Shown here piece after piece: positions 33,008 to 45,744 of a stretch of DNA of 64,000 bases. The stretch covers positions 15,314,001 to 15,378,000 of the forward strand of contig OX485803.1 of NCBI GenBank assembly GCA_950295325.1, given 5' to 3'. The first letter of the stretch is position 1; every line of letters begins with the position of its first letter. A model generated the notes under the pieces. The model was not told where the DNA came from. It did not search any database and worked only from the letters and a program-made list of their open reading frames with translations. Source of the stretch: Polytrichum commune (lineage: Eukaryota > Streptophyta > Polytrichopsida > Polytrichales > Polytrichaceae). The position numbers were made by a program, and so were the translations under genes.

Positions 33008-36000
33008 TGGTGACATCCGATTTTCGTGGTAGGGTAAAAACAATTATTTTCCAGAATCTATTGATGTATGATACTTTGGGACAGCGGCACTTCGATGAGG
33101 AGTTTTGTGATTATTTAGTTAACAGTATGCATACCTACAGTCTTGTTCAGTCGGTAAGCATACCTATTTGTATAGATTCCGATGATTTGATTTACTCCGC
33201 CATTCATTCCAACGGCGCGAGAAGAGAGAGACGGCTGCTGCTGCTGCTGTCTTGCACCATTGCAATCTTCAATCAAGTCTTGAGGCGCTGTTCGATTCGA
33301 GGAGGAAGGAAAGGGAAGGGAAGGAAGGGGCTGCCACCACTCGAACCCTAGAGGAAAATGTCTGGGTTTAGGAGTGATGATCATTCGCATGAGCTGGTCG
33401 ATGTCAAGAAGACGATAAGAAAATTTTGTACACAGGGCGAGCATCATGAGTGCTCTTTAGCATGATCCATTTTTTTTTCTGTCTGTCGTGTATCCCTCTA
33501 CAGATTGGCCTGAACACATTCTCAGTGTGTGGAGATGGGCATGGGCATGGGGTTTATTTCAAGTCTTTCACACTCTTGCTCAACTTCCCACAAATCTCTC
33601 AAAGTTTCCTACTCAGAGGTTGAATCAGTCTACTAAACTCCGATCTACAACTGACTCTAGATGGTCTTTCAGCTTACCCTCTCCTCCTCTCACTCACACA
33701 TTGTGTGTCAGGTATGAATTTTTTTCCCTCCGCTATTCTTGCTTGTCAACTAAACCGATGTTCTGGATTGGGTATGTGCACATGCACAAACCGCTAATGG
33801 GTGTAGCTACTGAAATAATTTCTGTCTAAACCCAGTTTCTCATGCAACTACTTGCAACATATGCACAAGCAATTGGATATATGTCCCCAAAAAGGGAAGG
33901 GTGTGGACATCTCTGTGGCGGTTGATTACCGTCGTTAGCCTCGCGACCTGCGTTGGTGAAATTTAGATAGGACTGTCACCATGTACGTATGATTTGAAAA
34001 GTTTGTTGCTTTTTGGATGTGTCTGCAGGTTACCACAGGCGTTCCAATTCGTATAACCTCGGCTTGAATGCGGCAATTACTGTTTCTTCCGAAGCCGGAA
34101 GTTGTTAGAAGGTATGTACTCCCGTTGGCAGTAACTCTAATTTCTTCCTTGCTCGTGACAGATCTTTCTGCATAATGGGCAGACAAGCATGGTTCAAGTC
34201 CATGTGAGATCATCTACGTTGAAGTTGCAAGTGTGTTGCCGCATTTCCTTTTGTGGTCTTCGTGTTAGGGTTGAGGTTTTGCAGCCATTTTGAAAGTAAC
34301 TTAGTGATGTCAAGATGCTGCATCGGGAACTTGTGAGTTTTCATGGTACAGGTTCTTGACTCTTTCGGGGCTTGGGAAGACTAAAAAAGATATGTGGCCC
34401 CATTGTCACATTTGACTCCACAATCCACACATCCCACATGTGTGATCATCAAAATTGTCCTGTTAGCGATTGTCGACTCTAAAGGATTGTCATTTCAAGT
34501 CTCAGAATCGGACTTGAGATGCAAAAGTACAAGCAGGTCAAAGTGAAGATGCTGTTTCTATTTGAAAAATCTATCACATGGAGTTTCCCAAATTTGGCTA
34601 ACTGGAATGGTTAACATGTTTTGAGCACACTAATCCAATCTCACAGGAGTAACACATGTCTCATTACTTAGTGTCCATTCTTACCTTGCCATCATATATC
34701 ATGTTGCCTCTAAACTACAGATGTCCAATAAAGTAGAGTGGCCACACACGGCCCACATACCCTAATATGTCGCCACTCTACTCCGATGACGTTGGCCGCT
34801 TACTGATGGATTGCCATGTGGGCACAACCTCAACAGTAACATGACCTTCAGGTTCAAAAAGGTTTCCTTCTCAGAATCTAGACTAGTTTCTTCCTCCTCG
34901 GTGTCTATTCAGCCTGTGATCCACTTTCTGAATCATGTCCTGCAAAGAGCCACTGTTTGCTTCACGCAAGCAGAATAGTACTACTGCAGGTAGCAGGCCG
35001 GGCCGAGTAATCGCATCCTGATTCTTCATCATGGTGAACTGTGAACGCCAGAAGAATTTACTGAAACCTTTTGATTGTGCATCATGGTGAATTTACGTCA
35101 GGAGAATTTTACTGGAAAACCTTCCTGCCGGATTCAGGTAGTTGAAGTGACAGACCTGGGCAGTATTCCTGGCACCCCAATAACTAGATTTGTTGTACAG
35201 GATTGACGGTGTTGATTATTCTGTCACAAATCGTCCCTCCGAGCATGTGGGAGGCTGGGAGTACAGAGTAACGTTGGAACTCGGAATTCGAGCCCGTCAT
35301 GGGTGGAAGATACTTTTGTGTCATTGAAATTCCAACTTCCAAGGGGGCAGCAGCAGCAGCAGCACCACCACCAAAGGTTTGAAAATGCATTGGAACACGA
35401 GAAGCGTGGAATCTAAGGATATATATATTTATTGATCTGTACTCTCGCAATTCATCCTAAAGATTGGAGATAATTTTATCAGAAAATTTGAAGAGACAAG
35501 TGACAAGGGAAACCTGTTGAGGCCTGTGCCTATGAAATAAGTTCTACCAATTCAAGTTATTCAACAATGTAGAAGAACTTGGGTGGCACTTGATGCCATA
35601 ACCAAACATACATGAAATATATATAAAACACGTACTTTGCCCATGATTAGTCAAACAACAATTTCCATATATCTTATGACAACTTCAGCCTGTCATTTGT
35701 TTCATAACTTGTCATCCTTACCAACGCTTTGGGGATTAGTGCCATTCATGCAAGATGGTGCAGAAAGATTCAACTTCTTATAGGCTTATGGTTGATTCAT
35801 CCCAACTTAATCTCACTACATTGGGTATGGTATTTAGTGTCACATACACTATTTGCGAAGGGCCTAAACAACACTTAAAATGATATTTAGTGTCATCCAA
35901 ATGTCAATCATCTATGACAATATTTCATCACAAGTTGTTGATGAGAGAAGACATGGTTTTGGCCAATGAATGAACTCATCCATCATCCATGACAATATTT

Positions 36001-38240
36001 GTTCACTTATTCATGAGTTGTCATCCAAAAAATTACCATAGTGACATAAATTACCATATGACACTAAATACATTGGATATTTGGTGTAGATGCCTAGAGG
36101 TCTCAAAGTGTCACACCCGCTAATTGTCAATAGATTCCATTCATCAACATAATATGCTCTTTAAAGTGAAAAAATACCTACATTATGACATTTAGAGTAG
36201 CATAGTGGGATCATGTAGATGACAGTCTTGTGTTTTAGTATACAATGGGAAGATCTTTTTGAGCGTACTAATGGCAAGAGGGAGATATTCTTGAGCATGC
36301 TAATGGCAAGTGTCATTTGTGTACACTTTAGTCAATTGTAGACCATTGTGTAACATAGGCATACACCTCATAAAACTATTGAACATACTCGTGCTAAGAT
36401 ATTAGTAAGCGCACTTGAACGCCAAGTGTCATGAGACAACACTTATAGTGAAGTTGTTAATCATCAGTGTATCCTAGCATACGCCTCAAAATAGGTAAGT
36501 GACATTGTTACTCATATGACACTTAATACCATAAATGGTGTTGCTCGTAATATGGTGTCTTTGATTCTAATCTTGTGATTAACTTTGCTGGACACATACA
36601 TTCTAATTCATTGAAGGTTTTCAACGTTTTCACCTTCAACTTACAATTGCATTGCCATTGTTATAATATTTAGTGTCACTACTACTTGGAGTATTGCAAT
36701 GCTATAACTTGTTATTGTTAAGGTAAGTTTTGACCAAGTAAAAATGTTAATGTTCTATAATGTTTAAACAACCAATTTGACCCTTGTTGGTAAAAAAAAA
36801 ATGAGATCTACAATAAATAATTATAGCATTGCGTGATTCCAAATAGTAAGTGACACTAAATATCATAAAAACGGTGTAGACCACCATATGCTATATACAC
36901 AAATAAGCGTACTAAGGGTGAGTCTCCAAGTAGGATGCTCGCCCATTAGATTCTAGATAATATTGGGTCATAGATGTTCTCATGTAGATAAGCACAAGTG
37001 GCCTACTAGAATGTGAGGGTTGTGGACATGGGCCGCTAGACTTTCATGCGCCTACTGAAGCACCGTTTAACCTACAAATGCCGGTCATTGAAGGATAAAA
37101 GACCGCTCTTGGGAGGAAGAGGTTTTAATCTGGAGGAGGTTAGTAGATGGGCCCGGATTCAAGAAGATGAAAATAACTAGCCAACACACACGAACTCTAC
37201 CCCGCATGTCTCCATCTACATTTGGACGAGTTTGTCCTTGTTCCCACTACAATGTGGTGGGCGAGTGGCCTACATACAAACACACCCTAAACCCACCACA
37301 TTTCTTTCTTTCTTTCTTTCTTTCTTTCTTTGGCCACGGAGAACCTACGTGTCCCTTGAGTGCCGTACCATTTGGATAGCTTTTTATATCCAAAGCTTCA
37401 CATCAAAATACGAAGTCACCGGCACCAATCATTGTAGAGTACATTCCACGATAAGGCAAAGCGCAAGCCGTATGCCACCCGTATTCCCATTTTTTCGTAA
37501 ATATTTGGGCTCTTGACGAAGAGTCCCACATCAGACTCAGCATGATAGCTTTTTGAGCCTTGCCCCCAGAGCACTGCCCAGTACTGTGAGGTGCTTCCTG
37601 GGTTCCTCCTTTACGACGCCGGACAATAATGTCCACGTGGGATTTGGATGCGTCTCAAGCAATGTAAGGCTCCCATGTGGCAATGTACGAAGAATACCAA
37701 TGTACCAAGAGCCGAAGTAGCAAGCACTCTACAGATCACGGAATTAGGTTGTTAGGCTCGGCCAAGGATCTGTGGTGTCCACGTAAACTCTACCATTACG
37801 AAGGTGAAAATATGGAGATCTACATACTTCATAGCCTAGAAACGATTATTCTTAAAGGATTCGACTCTGGAAATTGCATCAGACACGTCGAAGTAGTCCA
37901 GTGAAGTCGAACCGGAATGAATTGGCCCTTGACCTGGAGAAGGAGGGGGGTTTGTTGTTCTTATGACCCCTTCATCCACGATGGATAAAGGGGGTTATAG
38001 CAAGAACAATCATGTTGCAAGTTGGAGGCCGGTCTAGTTTAGACTGACCTCGCTAGACCAATGCGGGGCCGTCTGTTGCTATTTCCGGAGTCCGAGCCTC
38101 TCCAAATAATCATTTCCAAGCTACAAAAACACAGATCTCCGCATCAAATCGTCACGGTCCTAGTGGATGGATGCGTATACGTAGACACCACAACTCCCTC
38201 GGGCCCGAGCCATTAGTCAGGCTTCACCAGTCATACCCTC
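33008..38240. other. Intergenic and 3' flank, no further gene recognised
   Basis: Includes a possible 3' untranslated region of gene 1. A (CAG)n/(CAC)n tract lies at 35347-35372 and a (TTTC)n at 37301-37331. Family T remnants (AATACCATAAATGGTG, TAGTGTCAC) lie at about 35830-36110 and 36525-36880. The frame at 33004-33351 is probably non-coding. Confidence 0.5.
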
Positions 38241-38242
38241 CC

Positions 38243-38308
38243 CACACATACTGGTGGCGGGGGGCAGTGAACGGACGAAGTCCGTTCGCCGCCACCAGCA
38301 TGTGTGGG
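38243..38308. other. GC-rich hairpin at the edge of a family E element
   Basis: CCACACATACTGGTGGCGG and GAACGGAC pair with GTCCGTTC and CCGCCACCAGCATGTGTGG around a 3-base GAA loop, leaving a few unpaired G residues. Confidence 0.7.
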
Positions 38309-38312
38309 CCAG

Positions 38313-38782
38313 AGTTCGGGAAGTTTTTGAAGCCTCAGTGGCTAATTGCCGGTAGTTGCTACGAAGGGTCGGATTTTTTCCAATTTACATCGGTAAGAGC
38401 CGGTCTTCTGTAAAATCAATCGGCCAATTGCCTATATTTTCATATTTTCATTGGCCAATATCCGATTAAATGGAATTCATATCGGCACTAATTGTTTAAA
38501 AAAATGTATGAAAAGTTATTAGAAATCATTTCTTAGTACAAAATCTTGAATAAGTGAAATGAAAGGCATGTTCGAAATTTTAAATTTGAAGAGTTAATAT
38601 CCTTGGCAGGAATTGAACCCGTAACTTACCATTTTTAATTTTTAATTTTTTAGGCAAACAAAGTCAAGAATTTCCAAAAAGTTTAGGTAGATTTGTAAAT
38701 AATTATTTTCTGCCTAAGATGCTATTAACCTATGGTAGGACTTCAACCAATTATGCCCAAAAATCTCCCCGAACACGGGCCA
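38313..38782. mobile_element. Family E element with internal SINE-like insertion
   Basis: The left end CCAGAGTTCGGGAAGTTTTT matches the right end of 10609-11271 in reverse. The right part (38630-38782) is a minus-strand SINE-like unit with a TTTTTAATTTTTAATTTTTT tail. Confidence 0.55.
38630..38782 (-). mobile_element. SINE-like element, copy 1
   Basis: Read on the minus strand: head GTTCGGGGAGATTTTTGGGC, then TTGGTTGAAGTCCTACCATA (B-box-like GGTTGAAGTCC), body ending CTTGACTTTGTTTGC, and an A-rich AAATT-repeat tail. Length is about 150 bp. Confidence 0.55.
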
Positions 38783-38796
38783 CTAAACTCAAACCA

Positions 38797-39122
38797 ATGA
38801 TCGGGGAGAACCGGCAGTTAGTTACAAATGAACCGGTTGAGTTTGAGAAATAAACGGTTGAAGTTGAAGACTACAGGAAAATTACCGATCATTTAAGAGG
38901 AATCTATAGAATCTATAGAATATCATCGAGTTCTAGGCTTTAGACTTTAAATTACTTGTGTGGCTAGCTAACCCAATTTTAATTTTTAATTTTTTGAGCA
39001 AACAAAGTCAAGAACTGCCTAGGTGTTAAGGCACACTTGGTAATAATTATTTTAAGCCTAAGCTTCTAGTAACCTACGGTAGGATTTCAACCAATATGCC
39101 CAAAAATTTCCCCGAACACGGG
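38797..39122. mobile_element. Family E element with second SINE-like copy
   Basis: Starts GATCGGGGAGAACCGGCAG with the AACCGGTTGAG / ACGGTTGAAGTTGAAGAC core. From about 38975 a second minus-strand SINE-like copy (GCAAACAAAGTCAAGAACTG on the plus strand) ends at CCCCGAACACGGGCC. Confidence 0.55.
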
Positions 39123-39124
39123 CC

Positions 39125-39673
39125 AATGAACTCAAACGGCCGTTGTCACTCTGGCGCACTTTAGTAAGTTTCTGGTCCTAAACCCGAAAACTTACCTGGG
39201 CTACCTGCGAACGGCCAAATATTAAGGGCCTTGCGCCCAGTCGCTGGTGGGTCAACTTTTTGGACGAAAAGTCCCTCCCTGCTGGTGGGGGCCTTCCACT
39301 GCCTCGCCCACCAGCAGGTGTGGGCAGGCCCTCAGTTATTAGCAGGTGCAACACACAAGCTATACCGGTAGGTCCTCCTCTCCACTACACCATATCATGG
39401 ACCCGCCGGCGTGTCAGGCTCAATCACTCCCTAATTTTTAAGAGGCCTCCACGAGCAGCCCTTCTCACTGGTCCCTTTTAAGTTGTTTCGTTTGTGTCTC
39501 CGATCCCACGCGGGGCCCACCGCCACGTGGACCCCGCCGCCGCCGCCGCCTCCTCCTTCAACTCCCTCCTTAGAAGACGCGGCACCCCCGTTCCCATTGG
39601 CGGGGGCGGGGCTTTGAGCGAGCGCCTGATATTTTGGCGAGCTTGGCTAGGGTTAGGGCCTCGTCGAGCTTCA
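39125..39673. other. GC-rich island upstream of candidate exon
   Basis: Much higher GC than the surroundings, with a (GCC)n run at 39536-39551 and short hairpins built on CTGGTGGG/CCCACCAGCAGG. It could be a promoter and leader for the frame at 39674. Confidence 0.45.
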
Positions 39674-39834
39674 ATGATGGCGTTTTCCATGGTCCGTCTT
39701 CCACCAATTCACGGCCCTTCCATCCACACGAGGCTCATCACCCGCCTGGGCCTCCGCTTGCGGCCACTGTGGTGGGGGAGGAAGACACCCACTTCTGTGG
39801 TGCGCTTCCAAAGCGACACGGGGATGCAGATAAG
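39674..39834 (+). CDS. Candidate first exon with mitochondrial-type presequence; gene incomplete
   Basis: ATGATGGCG opens a frame of 54 residues: MMAFSMVRLPPIHGPSIHTR, LITRLGLRLRPLWWGRKTPT, SVVRFQSDTGMQI. It is rich in Arg, Ser and hydrophobic residues and lacks acids until SDTG, as in an organellar targeting peptide. It ends in phase 2 at a GTTGTG donor-like site, which is also the first base of a 9-bp minisatellite. I found no second exon in the window. It may be a real gene's first exon, or a fragment carried by a mobile element. Confidence 0.35.
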
Positions 39835-39870
39835 GTTGTGTGTGTTGTGTGTGTTGTGTGTGTTGTGTGT
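39835..39870 (+). repeat. Four copies of a 9-bp minisatellite
   Basis: GTTGTGTGT repeated four times, beginning exactly where the candidate exon ends. Read through, it would encode LCV repeats. Confidence 0.85.
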
Positions 39871-40008
39871 ATGCTGGCTTGTGAGGAAATCATCAATTTG
39901 TCTGAACTCTTTTCTTTTCAACTATTGGCTGTCAACGGCTCCAAAGAGAGTCAAATGCCTTCAACTTCACGGGAACAATCGAACGGGGGAGGGCCCGGCC
40001 GCTACGAA

Positions 40009-40605
40009 GTTACAGATGAACCGGTTGAGTTTGATAGCCGGGCCGCACCGGCCGGTTCTAGCCCAGTCAGCCGGTGGGCCCCGCACTGGGAGGTAGTGGG
40101 TTGGGCAGGCTTGGTGTGGTCCTGGGCCAACCATCTCTCCAGTTGGGCCTTGGATAGAGATTGAGGGTTCTTGCGTGACACTTAAAAAGAGTTTAGCATT
40201 TGATTAAAAAAAAATATGACAAAATTCAGCCAAGTGGGCCGGCCGGGTCTGTCATGTGTTGTCGGCAACAAGCTCAACTTGCCCGGCCGGAGGCAGTGGG
40301 CATGCACCTTGGTTGGGTGCAGGGGGAGGGTGCCTTGCTGCCAGCCAGTTGAGCCACTGGCTCGGCTCTGGCTGTAGTGTCTTGGCTAGATGCAGAGCCC
40401 CTCGGACCGCCAGGGTTGGCTGGCCTTGGTGTGGCTAGGGTATGACAAGTAACTGGTTGAAGTTCAAGGCTTCAGGAAGATTAGCCACCATTTGAAAGGG
40501 GTTTTAGAGAATATACCTCGAATTAAGGAAGAATAATAAAAAGGTGTTAGCATGTGACTGGTTGGACTTGGTAGTGCTAGGATCTTGACTAATTATGCCC
40601 GACCA
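40009..40605. mobile_element. Family E element interrupted by a GC-rich segment
   Basis: GATGAACCGGTTGAGTTTGA (ends 40034) is separated from its continuation TAACTGGTTGAAGTTCAAGG (starts about 40449) by ~410 GC-rich bases. Near 40578 the uninterrupted GTGCTAGGATCTTGAC is the empty site for family K. Confidence 0.6.
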
Positions 40606-40619
40606 TTGTGTGGGGAGAG

Positions 40620-42547
40620 GGGGATTTTTATCGGATACAAGTGCACCTCTCATTCATCCATGTGAAAGTGTGTAGTATGCAACTAGTGTGTTTACTATTT
40701 TAAAGTCAATTTTGACACCAAAGTTAGGTTCAAAGACCCCATATTAGTATTCACCAAGTTATTTGAGATGCATTGGTCACATATTTATAGGGGTCAGGTT
40801 ATTATGTTGGATGAGAGAGGGTATGCTATCTCTCTCTCACACACACCTCGTAGTGTAGCTTTCCTTGTACTCCTCATTATTCAAATATTTCATCCAAGAA
40901 AATTAATTCATGAATGATATTACATGATAGTACACTATATCCTCTAAGGATGTTGTGGAATACTTGACTCCACTTTTTCTTCTCTATGATGTGCACCTCA
41001 CTATTTCAAGACTTAAAAAAAAATTAAAAATTAAAACATAAATGACAACCAAACCAACTGTCTCTTATCCACATATTTAGAAGCTACTCTTTTGAGAGCC
41101 AATTCCAAACTCTATGTTTCAATGACACATATCCCACTCACATTATTTTAGTTCCCACGCTAAAGAGAAGGAATGTAGTTAAGATAGACCTCCATCAAAT
41201 TCACCCCTAACAAAAGCTTAAGATGCATCTCATGATCAATGTACATAATAATCATAAAATCTATCATTGTGGATACATAAGTAGGAAATCTCCGACCCCT
41301 ACTTTTGAATATGGTGTGGTATTGTGGGATCTAAATGTAGGCATACTTTATCTATTTGACCATCTAATAAAAAGCAACGATTGGTAAGATGACCATGCGA
41401 TCCCCGTAGTGAAGAGAACTGGCCGTTGCTATGCCCCCAAGCTTTATGTTCCCATAGGGTTTCATTATCATCATGGGATCACTCACTCAAACTTTCTCCG
41501 ACATTGACGCACAAGACGTAGTCTCAACTACGACAACAACACCAACAACAATGACGTCAAGAGCAAGAGCAAGAGGAAAGAGAAAGGAAACCGTCCACCA
41601 AGACTTCAAAGTTGTCCGGTTCTACTAATCGACACGTCTTTGGCATGGACGTGACTACATTGAATTGTCCTATTTACTGTGGGTTGTCATTTGGAGTTAT
41701 GTGTTGCTATAGCTTTTCACTGAGCGTATGATTTTTTAACTCAACCTACATATATAGTTAGTATGCACATCAAAGAACATGATATATACCCTTACTTGGT
41801 AAAAAAAGGGTATACTACAATGAATATATTATTTAGTGTCATCAGTTTCTAATTGTCTTGCTCAATACTAATTGTAAACCGTAGTGTAGTGTCGGTAACA
41901 CTAAATGTTAACCCAACGTTATTTATCATTCCTTGGGATTTTTTTAGGGGATTGTGGATTATAGTGTTGCAACTAATGTCACTTACCAAGTGATTTCTTG
42001 TCCAAATTTCAAACATCCACAACAATATTTCATCAAAAGTTACTGACAAGAGAAGGTAGGGTTTTGGCCAGTGGATGAACTTATCCATCATCCATGAGAA
42101 GTTTTGAAAACTTATTTATAAGAAGCGTCATCCAAAAAGTTACCGTAGTGATATAAAATACCATATTTAGTGTAGTAAAATGTCATAGCAAACACATAAC
42201 TCCAGATGGTAACTCACATTAATAGGACAATATTCAGTGTAATTACATTTGTTTTGAGTGGGAATGGGGTCGTTGGCCTGCCGCCTCCAAAAGTTAAGAC
42301 AACTTATAAACTATTTTAACATATAGCATTTGAACAACTTGGTGACGGTGGACACAAAGAGCTTGTTGGAGGAGTAGTTTTACTGCAAACCGGCCAATGG
42401 TTGAAGAATAGAAGTAAAGTGTTGAGGCAACATTGAGATACAGCTAGCACACCCCCTTGTAGTCCTTCAATTTGAAGAGTACACCAACTTGGAGGGACTC
42501 GTGGGACCGTGTTGATAAATCTACATATCTTACAATTATCCTGCAAA
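40620..42547. other. Intergenic, no gene recognised
   Basis: AT-rich sequence with relics of TTTAGTGT-type repeats at about 41680-42200 (TCATTTGGAGTTATGTGTTG, ATATTTAGTGT). Confidence 0.45.
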
Positions 42548-42548
42548 A

Positions 42549-42597
<49 letters not shown>

Positions 42598-42598
42598 G
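42549..42598 (+). repeat. (TTG)16 microsatellite
   Basis: About 16 uninterrupted TTG units. Spurious poly-Gln and poly-Asn frames arise from it on the minus strand. Confidence 0.95.
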
Positions 42599-42599
42599 C

Positions 42600-45500
42600 T
42601 CTTTGGTGTCAAATCTTTGGCACCCTAGCAAGCACCAATACGATTTGAGATGCCTGTCACAAATGCTGGAATGACCAGAAAATAAAAGGAAAAGGAAAAA
42701 AGAAAGAAAGAAAGAAAACATTGCGTTGCATCCCAATATTGGACATTTATAATCAAGTTGGGATCAATCAACCACAAACCTAACATTCATGGATAAGGAT
42801 AGCAAGTTTTGTTGGACCCTTAACCCCTAAACGCTCAAGCCTTCACATTAAAATTTCGGGCACCTCCAACACCGGTGCTAAAATTTTGTGTAGAAAAATA
42901 GATGATGTTTTCTTCAAATCCAACCGTATGGATGTGGACGAGACTACCATATATTCTTGCTGTGAAAATTTCAAGTCAATTGGTCCATAGTTTCTAGGTC
43001 AGATTGGCATGTGAACATGGCCTTCACATGGGAGGCACCTAGAGAAAACTCTGAAAATTTTCGTTTTATGACCGTTTTGGTCATGCCACAAATTTCAGAA
43101 AGTCGAAAACTTCGCCATAATATGTTATGTGGATGAAAAATGAGCTACTCCCAAAAATTTGGTCTTTTTGAGTAGATCTAGATAAAGTCCGCCACCCTCA
43201 AAGTTGGAGGGGCCGCATGAGGTCATTCTGAGAGATTTCCCCTTTTCATGAAGCAAGCAACATGTGCACCAAGTTTTTTTCTCCCAAATCCACTTGGTCA
43301 AGTTGTGCATAACTGTCACCTTGTCCAAGTGTTCAAGTTTGAAGTGTGCACATGCATTTCAATGTGAAGGGCTTCAAAATAATCACACTTCACTCAAACT
43401 TTCAAACTTTTTTTTGCAACACTTCACAATATATATATATATATATATATAGGTTGTTTTGTATTGAATATGAAAAAAATACGATGTCTCACTATATTGA
43501 AGAAGTACATGCAATAAAATGATGCACTAAAATTATTTAGATTGCCTAATGCACTTAATCATCATCCAACTCCAAAGGCAAAGCCCTCCGGTTTTTGGTC
43601 GATTTCCAAGTGTCAAAAATTCTAGCCCAATGCATATTTCCCATCGGAAGATTGCATAACGGCACTCACACCAATGCATCCAATGTTTCAATTTTCAATC
43701 GACTCCTGCAATCACTCTTCACCCAATTTTATTTGGGAAATCCACGTTCACATATAGTTGTGCTCACCAAGGCGAAGTTGTAGTTTTTGCCGAGTCAAAG
43801 TTGGAGATTTGAAATTGCAAGAGTTATTGGAATTTGGAAGTGTTTGCTAGAGTGCAAGATTGGAGTCCAACTATGTTTTTATTTGCAAATTACAGCCATT
43901 ATATTTTGCGACATGCATTTTTTGGAGAGGCCTTCACTGTGATTGGTTATAACTTTGCATAACACATTTTTGTGAAGTGCCAAAAGAAAAAAAAGAAAAA
44001 AAAGAAACTTTTTTGACGGCCAAATGGCATTTGACATGTGTTGAAGACTTCAATATTGAACATTGCTTTGTCCTAAGGAAGAAAACAAAAAACCCACCCA
44101 AATTGGACATCATTTGTGAAAGATATTGGCTCCTAAATGTGGCTCCTACATCTGAGCAACGCATGGAACTGCCTCCCAAAACAAACAATACCAACCTAAC
44201 AAAAAATTCCTACATGCTTGGAGTATGAGGTTCTTTATATGCTATTTTGACCTGCATGATAATGGACACCACTTTACACCAGTAGATACCTTCTATCCAC
44301 GTAAATTTCCACCTAGTAGATCGCAAACCCCAATACAATATTAGGTGACGACCCAATTCGGGTTGCTTGAACATCTAAAAATTAACTAACATGGATGCCA
44401 CCAATCCTAAGCTACCAAAAGTGTGATAAAAGTGCATATGTTGTAACCGGTCATGATAAACTGGAAGATGTAGTAGAGAAAGGATCCGAAGGCTATCTCT
44501 TGAGACCTTGAACTTTGAACCTTAAACTTTGAAGGCGTCACCTGCAAAAAGCATTCAAAGTAGGTCGGGATCTTTTGGTAGCCAATCATCAACTCGTAGG
44601 TTCCCAAAGCTCAAAGCCGAAAGAATCGTTTGAACACGAATGTAGAATCTCTCTCCGGCTTGAAGACTTGCGAGAGATCGGTATAAGGAGCTTGGAAATA
44701 TGAGATATTTGGTATCTATTCGATGATGAGAACCTTTAAGATTACAAAGGTTACACCAAGAGTCGGTAAACATTTTGGAATGTACTATCTCGGGTGATTG
44801 AATATCATATAAAAATTTCTTCGCCACACCTCACAATCCACACCTACTATGGCACCCGAACCACTAGCATTCATCAATACTTTTGCCGACCATTTGCAAA
44901 GAAGATGTGGGAAAAAGGTATGATCCCCCATGCGTGGAGATATCTTTGTGGAAGATGAGCTATAGCGGTTGAGATTGAGATTGAGGTGGGTGTTGTTGCC
45001 GTGTGTCTTCACGTCTACTTGGCAAATGGAGAGAATACGAGTCTCAATTTGTCATGTTGTTTACGGAACCACGTGTTATCTTAGCAACGAGGCTAGTGGT
45101 ATCTACCATGCAATTGGGGTTAGCTAATGCCATGTTCACCGAAGCCTTGATTTTGCGTGAGAGATAAATAGTGTGGGATGTCGTATGTGTTGGTTGTGTT
45201 TGGAGACTTCGTTGAACACGGGTAGATCACTCTAAGGCATTTTTGTGCACCACGTGCGGCTGGGAGTTTTTTGTTTTGGGGCTATTTACCTTCAAGGGTT
45301 GAATTAAAGCCTCCCTATAATTACTTAAATTTCAAAAATGGCCCATTTGTTTGCACCCTTCCATTACTTATATTGTCCAAGTCACTGCAATGTTTTGTAC
45401 TCTATATTCCTTTTAAGTAATTTTCATCCATTTTTTGACAGACGGAAATCCCAATTATCATCCATCCCCGTGAGTCCTAAACCCATTTACATACCTTCTA

Positions 45501-45700
45501 AGATCCTTATCTTCAACCCCTATATTAATTTTACAAAAAAATAATGGCCCACGTTTTATGTCCATCTAACTTACTTATAATGGGGTTGTCTACATTTAAT
45601 GGCCCCTTCATTATTTGGAATTCCTTTGTAATTTTTATTTCAAATGATTTTAATCCTCTCTATATTATGCCGCACGTCATTTTTAAAATGCACTAAGTGA
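42600..45700. other. Intergenic, no gene recognised
   Basis: (TA)n lies at about 43429-43451. Minus-strand frames between 44407 and 45012 read FKRFFRL/FYIRV and YELMIGYQKIPTYF in shifting frames and may be a decayed gene or element, but I do not recognise them. Confidence 0.4.
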
Positions 45701-45733
45701 TCTACCCGTGTCGTTGAACCCTGTTGTTACATG

Positions 45734-45743
45734 TGGTATCAGA
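45734..45743 (+). other. Possible LTR-retroelement primer binding site
   Basis: TGGTATCAGA, the complement of the initiator-Met tRNA 3' end, stands two bases after TGTTACA, as an LTR end followed by a primer site would. It departs from the usual continuation (TG instead of GC). No second LTR is visible. Confidence 0.3.
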
Positions 45744-45744
45744 T

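Noticed and set aside
33004-33351. 115-residue frame after serine-rich gene 1
   Set aside because: Starts inside the terminal exon in another frame, has Leu and Gly/Lys low-complexity parts and no counterpart after gene 2.
39835-40096. Extension of the candidate presequence frame through the minisatellite to 40096
   Set aside because: The LCV repeat run and following sequence do not look like protein and enter a family E element.
42316-42736. Minus-strand frames with long Asn or Gln runs
   Set aside because: Product of the (TTG)16 microsatellite; flanking residues are not protein-like.
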